Shown piece after piece: positions 58,620 through 64,000 of a DNA stretch of 64,000 nucleotides. The translations under genes were made by a program, and so were the position numbers. Under the pieces are notes generated by a model that saw nothing but the letters and a program-made list of their open reading frames with translations, was not told the origin of the DNA and ran no database searches. This DNA comes from Oliverpabstia intestinalis (GTDB lineage: Bacteria; Bacillota; Clostridia; Lachnospirales; Lachnospiraceae), in NCBI RefSeq assembly GCF_009696065.1, contig NZ_VUMS01000007.1:62001-126000 (forward strand). Reading direction: 5' to 3'. How positions within the stretch are numbered: the stretch's first letter is position 1; each line of letters begins with the position of its first letter.

Positions 58620-59843
58620 ATGGAAATGACAATACAGGAAGTAAAACAACTGGACAAAGACAGCTATCAGATCATCGATATCCGTGATGATAATGAGATC
58701 GCCCACGGTGCGATTCCGGGAGCGGTTGCGCTGAAAGTGGAAGAGATTGCGGAGAACCCGCTGGTGGATAAAAGCAAAAAACTGGTGATCTGCTGCAGCA
58801 GAGGAAAATACAGTCAGGAAGTGGTTCCGGAACTGATCGAAAAAGGTCTGGATGCCGTCAGCTTAAAAGGCGGTTATATCGCCTGGCTGATGGATCTGAT
58901 GCGGGAAGATCAGGAAAAAGACATCAGTGCCGATGTGGAAAAAAGCATCCGTAAAAAGTTCCGCAAATCCATCTGGTGCAAATTTACAAAAGCCATCAAT
59001 CAGTATGAACTGGTTAAAGAAGGGGACTGTATCGCAGTCTGTATCTCCGGTGGAAAAGATTCGATGCTGATGGCAAAACTGTTTCAGGAGCTGAAACTGC
59101 ACAACAAGTTTTCTTTTGATGTGAAATTCCTGGTGATGGATCCGGGATACAGCCCGGAAAACCGCAAGGTGATCGAAGAGAACGCAAGAAAACTGAATGT
59201 TCCGATTACAATTTACGAATCGGATATTTTTGAGGCAGTCTTCCATGTAGATCAGTCCCCGTGCTATCTGTGTGCGAGAATGCGAAGAGGGCATCTCTAT
59301 CATTACGCACAGGAACTGGGCTGTAACAAGATTGCTCTCGGCCATCACTATGACGATGTCATCGAGACCATCCTGATGGGTATGCTGTACGGCGCACAGG
59401 TACAGACCATGATGCCAAAGCTGCACAGCACCAATTTCGGCGGGATGGAACTGATCCGTCCGATGTATCTGATCCGCGAGGACAGCATCAAGGCGTGGAG
59501 AGATTATAACAATCTGCATTTCATTCAGTGTGCTTGTAAATTTACTGACACCTGCACCACCTGTAATAACGAAGAAACAAAATCCAAACGTATGGAGATC
59601 AAACAGCTGATCCGGACACTGAAAAAGACGAACCCATTTATCGAGAGTAATATTTTCAGAAGTGTGGAGAATGTCAATCTGGATACGGTTGTTGGCTACA
59701 AACAATATGGAGAACGTCATTATTTCCTGGAAAATTATGATAAGATGGGTGAATTGAAACAAGAGGAACTGGAGAAGAAAGAAGCAGCACAGGCAGTGCA
59801 AGAAAGTTTTTCTGAACAGTACGACAGACAGAATCTGAGGTGA
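58620..59843 (+). CDS. Rhodanese-TtcA-type tRNA sulfurtransferase fusion
   Basis: 407 aa. N-terminal rhodanese domain (about 1-95) with Cys in LVICCSRGKYSQEV, then a TtcA-type PP-loop ATPase with CISGGKDSMLMAK (about 141-153) and Cys pairs CYLCARM and CTTCNNEE that could hold an Fe-S cluster. Such enzymes thiolate tRNA cytidine; the fused rhodanese would hand over sulfur. It is 4 bases before the PucR gene. GGGAG precedes ATG. Confidence 0.82.
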   Translation: MEMTIQEVKQLDKDSYQIIDIRDDNEIAHGAIPGAVALKVEEIAENPLVDKSKKLVICCSRGKYSQEVVPELIEKGLDAVSLKGGYIAWLMDLMREDQEKDISADVEKSIRKKFRKSIWCKFTKAINQYELVKEGDCIAVCISGGKDSMLMAKLFQELKLHNKFSFDVKFLVMDPGYSPENRKVIEENARKLNVPITIYESDIFEAVFHVDQSPCYLCARMRRGHLYHYAQELGCNKIALGHHYDDVIETILMGMLYGAQVQTMMPKLHSTNFGGMELIRPMYLIREDSIKAWRDYNNLHFIQCACKFTDTCTTCNNEETKSKRMEIKQLIRTLKKTNPFIESNIFRSVENVNLDTVVGYKQYGERHYFLENYDKMGELKQEELEKKEAAQAVQESFSEQYDRQNLR

Positions 59844-59847
59844 GCAT

Positions 59848-61020
59848 ATGGCAGCTACACTGGAAAAAATCTATGAGGTGGCACTTCATCATTATCATAT
59901 GAAGCTGGTCGCAGGAAGAGAAGGACTTTCCAACCTGGTGGACTGGGTTCATGTGGTGGAAGAAATGGATTATGTGCATTTCTTAAAAGGACGGGAACTG
60001 ATCGTAACTACCGGTATCAAGGAACCGGACGATGCACAGCTGCTGGAATTTACCCGGCGGGTGTATGCAACGGGAGCCAGTGGTCTGGTGTTTAATGTCG
60101 GACGGTATATCCGGAGTGTGCCAAAAGAAGTGCAGGAATTTGGTGAAAACAATGATTTTCCGGTGTTTGTTCTGCCGTGGGAAGTGCATCTGGTTGACTT
60201 TAACCGGGAACTGTGCAATCTGATCTACCGGTCAGAACAAGAGCAGGACGATCTGGAGAGTGCCATTCGAAAAGCGGTATTCTCTCCGGAAAAGAAAGAA
60301 GAGTATCTGCCGGTGCTGGCAAGAGAGGGGATTCATGGAGATACCGGTCTTACGATGGTGCAGTGTTATGTGCCGGCTTCCGGAAAGACCGATATTACCA
60401 GCTTTTATTACCGCTTTTTAAGGCAGTGCCAGCAGATTCTTACAAAACGGAATCTGACTCATGTAGTCTTTCATCACGACAGGTATCTGACTCTTGTGAT
60501 GGCGGAATACCGAAAAGAGATTGTGAATCAGGTGCTGGATGCGATGAAACGGTGTGTGCATAACTCAGCAGAGGGAACAGAGATGTATCTGGCCGTCAGT
60601 GAGGGAGAAACGCTGATTGGAAATCTCAGGGAAAAGTATCAGACCCTTTCTTATCTGTGTCGCTGGGCTGCAGATAAAAAGCAGACGCTTTGTCGGGAGA
60701 GTGAAATTGGTGTGGCAAAACTTCTGCTGGCAGTTCCGGATCGGAGAAAACTATGGGAATATGAGACACAGACCCTGGGAGAGCTGGAGCGGATCGACCA
60801 GGAGACAGGAAGTGAATACCTGAAGATCCTGAAAATTTATCTCGAAGAAAACGGCAATATTCAGGAAGTGGCAGCAAAATGTTTCCTTCACCGGAATACG
60901 GTGGCATATCATCTGAAAAAGATCAGTGAGATTACCGGGAAGAATCTCGGGGAGACGAGAAACCGGACCCAGTGGGAACTGGCTTATCTGATCCGGAATC
61001 TGCGGAAACTGCTGGAATAA
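59848..61020 (+). CDS. PucR-family transcriptional regulator
   Basis: 390 aa. Purine catabolism PucR N-domain (about 5-120: DWVHVVEEMDYVHFLKGREL) and a C-terminal helix-turn-helix (about 325-385: NGNIQEVAAKCFLHRNTVAY, HLKKISEITGKNL). Often regulates nitrogen or amino-acid use; the GABA-type aminotransferase downstream is a likely target. Start 4 bases after the TtcA-type gene, GAGGTG site. Palindromic GTGCAC...GTGCAC follows at about 61054-61074. Confidence 0.85.
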   Translation: MAATLEKIYEVALHHYHMKLVAGREGLSNLVDWVHVVEEMDYVHFLKGRELIVTTGIKEPDDAQLLEFTRRVYATGASGLVFNVGRYIRSVPKEVQEFGENNDFPVFVLPWEVHLVDFNRELCNLIYRSEQEQDDLESAIRKAVFSPEKKEEYLPVLAREGIHGDTGLTMVQCYVPASGKTDITSFYYRFLRQCQQILTKRNLTHVVFHHDRYLTLVMAEYRKEIVNQVLDAMKRCVHNSAEGTEMYLAVSEGETLIGNLREKYQTLSYLCRWAADKKQTLCRESEIGVAKLLLAVPDRRKLWEYETQTLGELERIDQETGSEYLKILKIYLEENGNIQEVAAKCFLHRNTVAYHLKKISEITGKNLGETRNRTQWELAYLIRNLRKLLE

Positions 61021-61121
61021 ATGAGGCGGAGTGAACAGATAACAATGTGAACGGTGCACAAAAACCATGTGCACGGTGACGATGGACAGAACAGGAAAGT
61101 GTGATAATATAGGATACAAGC

Positions 61122-61163
61122 AAAGGCGCGATACAGTTAAAAAGCTGTGATCGTGCCTTTTTG
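61122..61163 (+). terminator. Terminator between pucR and the aminotransferase
   Basis: AAAGGCxCGATxCAG/CTGxxATCGxGCCTTTTT, 50 bases before the aminotransferase start. Separate promoter expected for that gene. Confidence 0.7.
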
Positions 61164-61214
61164 ATTTTTTAGATTAGAATTCCATTGGAATGAGACATAA
61201 AGGAGGAGACAGAA

Positions 61215-62570
61215 ATGTTAAGAGAAGCATTACCTGAGCTTGTAACAGGAAGTGTACCGGGACCGAAAGCTGCGGAACTTTTAAAACGGCGTGATGCAGC
61301 GATTCCGAAAGCTATGTGCGGAACTACTTATCCGATCTGTATGGGAAGAGGAGAGGGAGCCATGCTGGAAGACGTGGATGGGAACCGTTTCCTTGACTGG
61401 ATCGGTGGTGTCGGTGTTCTGAATATCGGATACAGTAACCCGGAAGTTGTTGAGGCAGTGAAAGCCCAGGCGGACAAATATTTCCACGGCATCTTCAATG
61501 TCTATGCACATGAAGGATATGTAAAACTGGCAGAGATGTTTGATGAGACAATGCCATGCCGCGGTGACAAGATGAAAACATATTTTGCAAACTCCGGAGC
61601 CGAGGCAGATGAAAATGCGATCAAGATTGCAAAAGCCTATACAGGAAGAAATAATATCATCTGTTTCTCCGGTGCATTCCACGGAAGAACCAACCTGACC
61701 ATGGCACTGACTGCAAAGAAAGCCTACGCCCTTGGTATGGGACCTTTCCCGGCAGGCATCTACCGTGCGGAATTTCCATATCTGTACCGTGCACCGAAAG
61801 GATACACCGAAGAGGAAGCTATTGACTATTACATCGAAAAATTCCTGAAACTTTTCGATGAAGCCACACCTGCCAGTGATGTGGCAGCTGTTATCCTTGA
61901 ACCATTACAGGGCGAAGGTGGATTCATCCCGGCGCCGATCGAATTTGTAAAGAAACTGAGAAAGATCTGTGATGATAACGGCATCATGCTGATCGCCGAT
62001 GAAGTACAGTGTGGTAATTGCAGAACCGGAAAATACTTTGCATCCGAGTACTGGAAAGAAGCCGGCGCAGCACCGGATATCATCGCCACTGCAAAATCCA
62101 TGGGAGCCGGCGTTCCGATCAGTGCGATCACCGCAAGAGCAGAAGTTATGGATGCGGCACCGGCAGGAACCATCGGCGGAACCTACTGTGGCAACCCGTT
62201 AGCCTGTGCGGCAGCCATCAAAACCATGGAAATCATGAAAGCAGAAGATTACTGTGGAAAATCGATGCATATCGGCAAAGTGGTCACAGAAGCTTTCGAA
62301 AAGATGAAAGAAAAATATTCCGTAATCGGGGATGTCCGAGGACTTGGCGGAATGATCGGTGTGGAATTTGTCAAAGACAAAGAAAGCAAAGAACCGAATC
62401 CGGAATTTGTAAAGCAACTGATCCAGTCGGCATTACAGAAAGGTCTGCTTCTTGAAAATGCCGGTTCCGCAGGAAATGTCATCCGTTTTCTGGCACCGCT
62501 GTGCATGACTGATGAGCAGATGGAAGCAGGATTAAAGATTTTCGAAGATGCTATCATAGAAAATCTGTAA
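61215..62570 (+). CDS. Class III aminotransferase (4-aminobutyrate type)
   Basis: 451 aa PLP enzyme. NSGAEADENAIKIAKAYTGR and SGAFHGRTNLTMALT form the phosphate site; ADEVQCGNCRTGKYF has the cofactor Asp; IATAKSMGAGVPISA has the PLP Lys (about 294). It resembles GABA or omega-amino transaminases, which move an amino group to 2-oxoglutarate. AGGAGG start. It follows pucR and precedes another class III enzyme. Confidence 0.85.
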   Translation: MLREALPELVTGSVPGPKAAELLKRRDAAIPKAMCGTTYPICMGRGEGAMLEDVDGNRFLDWIGGVGVLNIGYSNPEVVEAVKAQADKYFHGIFNVYAHEGYVKLAEMFDETMPCRGDKMKTYFANSGAEADENAIKIAKAYTGRNNIICFSGAFHGRTNLTMALTAKKAYALGMGPFPAGIYRAEFPYLYRAPKGYTEEEAIDYYIEKFLKLFDEATPASDVAAVILEPLQGEGGFIPAPIEFVKKLRKICDDNGIMLIADEVQCGNCRTGKYFASEYWKEAGAAPDIIATAKSMGAGVPISAITARAEVMDAAPAGTIGGTYCGNPLACAAAIKTMEIMKAEDYCGKSMHIGKVVTEAFEKMKEKYSVIGDVRGLGGMIGVEFVKDKESKEPNPEFVKQLIQSALQKGLLLENAGSAGNVIRFLAPLCMTDEQMEAGLKIFEDAIIENL

Positions 62571-62626
62571 CCGGAACTTTAGAAATATTCATGAAAATCG
62601 CTATAGAATAAAAAACAGAAAATATA

Positions 62627-62673
62627 AAAAGACGGCAAAGGCGCTGAATAAACAGTTTCCTGCCGTCTTTTTG
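62627..62673 (+). terminator. Terminator after the first aminotransferase
   Basis: AAAAGACGGCA/TGCCGTCTTTTT with a 23-base loop. Confidence 0.8.
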
Positions 62674-62812
62674 TTTTGATTTACGCGGGCAGCAAGTTAA
62701 AGTCCATGCTTGCATGAGACCTTGGTGACTGCTGCGATAACTTGAGAAACACGCTCCGCAGGGGTGCGTTATAAAACATATTTCATAAACAAAAATCAGG
62801 GAGGACAACACT

Positions 62813-64000
62813 ATGAAATTAAAAGACACAGGACTCACATTCCAGGACATCAAAGACAAAGTAGACAAATATATGATCGAGACTTATGAGAGATTCGATT
62901 TTCTGGCTGAGACAGCAAAAGATCAGTATATGTATGACGAAAACGGAACTCCTTATCTGGATTTTTATGCAGGAATCGCTGTAAACTCCGCCGGAAACTG
63001 TAATGAAAAAGTGGTAGCAGCAGTGAAGGATCAGGTAGAAGATATCATGCATACTTTTAACTACCCTTACACCATTCCGCAGGCTCTGCTGGCAGAAAAA
63101 ATCTGCACTACCATTGGCATGGACAAGATCTTTTATCAGAACTCCGGTACAGAAGCCAACGAAGCGATGATCAAGATGGCAAGAAAATATGGGGTAGAAA
63201 AATACGGACCGAAGAGATACAACATCGTAACCGCATCCATGGGCTTCCACGGAAGAACCTTCGGTGCCATGTCTGCAACCGGACAGCCGGATAACGGATG
63301 TCAGATCGGATTCGGACCGATGACGGATGGATTTACCTATGCAGAGTACAATAACCTGCAGGCATTCAAAGATGCATGTACCGAAGATACCATTGCGATC
63401 ATGGTAGAGCCGGTACAGGGTGAAGGCGGTGTTCATCCGGCAACCATGGAATTTATGCGGGGACTGAGAGAATTCTGTGATGAACATGAGATGCTCCTTC
63501 TGATCGATGAAGTACAGACCGGCTGGTGCAGAACAGGTAAAGTGATGTCCTTTATGAATTATGGAATCAAACCGGATATTGTATCTATGGCAAAAGCTCT
63601 GGGTGGCGGAATGCCGATCGGTGCGATCTGTGCAACTGCAGAGGTAGCCAAAGCATTCACCCCGGGATCTCATGGTACGACTTTTGGCGGACATCCGGTA
63701 TGCTGCGCGGCAGCGCTGGCAGAGGTCAATGAACTTCTGGATCGAGATCTTGCAGGAAATGCTGCAAAGATAGGTGCATATTTTATGGAACAGTTAAAGA
63801 CACTTCCGCATGTAAAAGAAGTCAGAGGACAGGGACTCCTGGTTGGTGTGGAATTTGACGATACCATCTCCGGTGTGGATGTGAAACATGAATGTCTGCA
63901 CAGACATCTGCTGATCACAGCCATCGGAGCTCATATTGTCCGTATGATCCCACCGCTTATCATCAACAAAGAGGATTGTGATAAAGCAGTGGCAATCATC
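62813..64000 (+). CDS. Class III aminotransferase, ArgD-like (runs off the window)
   Basis: 396 codons visible, open at the right edge. Signatures: NSGTEANEAMIKMARKYGVE (phosphate site), LLIDEVQTGWCRTGKV (cofactor Asp), SMAKALGGGMPIGA (PLP Lys about 260), GGHPVCCAAALAEVN. Closest family is acetylornithine or ornithine/GABA-type transaminase. GGGAGG before ATG 62813. It is separated from the first by a terminator, so it has its own promoter. Confidence 0.85.
   Translation, partial: MKLKDTGLTFQDIKDKVDKYMIETYERFDFLAETAKDQYMYDENGTPYLDFYAGIAVNSAGNCNEKVVAAVKDQVEDIMHTFNYPYTIPQALLAEKICTTIGMDKIFYQNSGTEANEAMIKMARKYGVEKYGPKRYNIVTASMGFHGRTFGAMSATGQPDNGCQIGFGPMTDGFTYAEYNNLQAFKDACTEDTIAIMVEPVQGEGGVHPATMEFMRGLREFCDEHEMLLLIDEVQTGWCRTGKVMSFMNYGIKPDIVSMAKALGGGMPIGAICATAEVAKAFTPGSHGTTFGGHPVCCAAALAEVNELLDRDLAGNAAKIGAYFMEQLKTLPHVKEVRGQGLLVGVEFDDTISGVDVKHECLHRHLLITAIGAHIVRMIPPLIINKEDCDKAVAII

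Noticed and set aside
58863-59801. 312-codon minus-strand frame opposite the TtcA-type gene
   Set aside because: A shadow frame of a conserved gene; rich in His and Phe with no family pattern.

Overview
The window looks like a chromosome segment from a gut Lachnospiraceae (Clostridia, Bacillota). The pointers are AGGAGG ribosome sites, an LPXTG pilin with a class C sortase, a PerR-type Fur repressor beside a rubredoxin-type flavoprotein, TcdA/LarE/TtcA-type sulfur and tRNA enzymes, a PucR regulator with class III aminotransferases, and many ICE and IS remnants. The assignment is inferred from gene content; there is no rRNA or marker gene to fix the species.

Layout. 0-1.4 kb: end of an LPXTG surface protein and its sortase. 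1.5-2.8 kb: IS66 remnant, a 62-bp inverted-repeat element and the 3' stub of an rRNA methyltransferase. 3.1-6.3 kb: an acetyltransferase, a broken small gene, a TIM-barrel isomerase and a phosphorylase. 6.4-10.7 kb: mobile-element remnant (possible small RNA, MobC, XRE regulator, ORF6N protein, serine recombinase with a foreign C-terminus). 10.9-21.7 kb: three copies of one repeat, two carrying a near-identical 321-aa serine recombinase. Between them lie a PerR-SDR-flavoprotein stress operon, several gene stubs, and a ROK-regulated operon (DUF1349, Fe-S aldo/keto reductase, acetyltransferase). 21.7-24.0 kb: XRE regulator with three operators, a Cys-rich small protein and a ParB chimera. 24.2-33.5 kb: visibly GC-richer island of hydrolases and membrane proteins behind a TetR regulator, decaying at its right end. 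33.6-38.4 kb: erythromycin-esterase-like protein, NUDIX, histidine phosphatase, IS91 remnant, KilA-N protein, and a compact chimera of recombinase, ParB and KdpC stubs. 38.6-44.6 kb: potassium locus (KtrB/KtrA type transporter, a membrane-anchored LysR-type ligand domain, KdpD, KdpE) whose KdpABC pump is gone. 45-45.9 kb: truncated IS200 and an Rrf2 gene without a normal start. 46-64 kb: mostly core chromosome: GH32 enzyme, SulP transporter with a GGDEF-REC-HD-GYP protein, ThrH, TcdA, LarE, a CmpB-like membrane protein, two sugar ABC permeases (the first beheaded), rhodanese-TtcA, PucR, and two class III aminotransferases.

The main theme is repeated mobile-element traffic. At least eight junctions join unrelated gene pieces, and several have left in-frame chimeras. 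The most interesting possible systems are (i) the repeated leader-plus-serine-recombinase unit; (ii) the two modules that pair a KilA-N/ORF6N protein with a serine recombinase and perfect palindromes; (iii) the operon-like pairing of a CPBP (Rce1-like) protease with an ICMT-like methyltransferase and hydrolases; and (iv) the KtrAB-LysR domain-KdpDE locus. No CRISPR array, tRNA or rRNA was seen.
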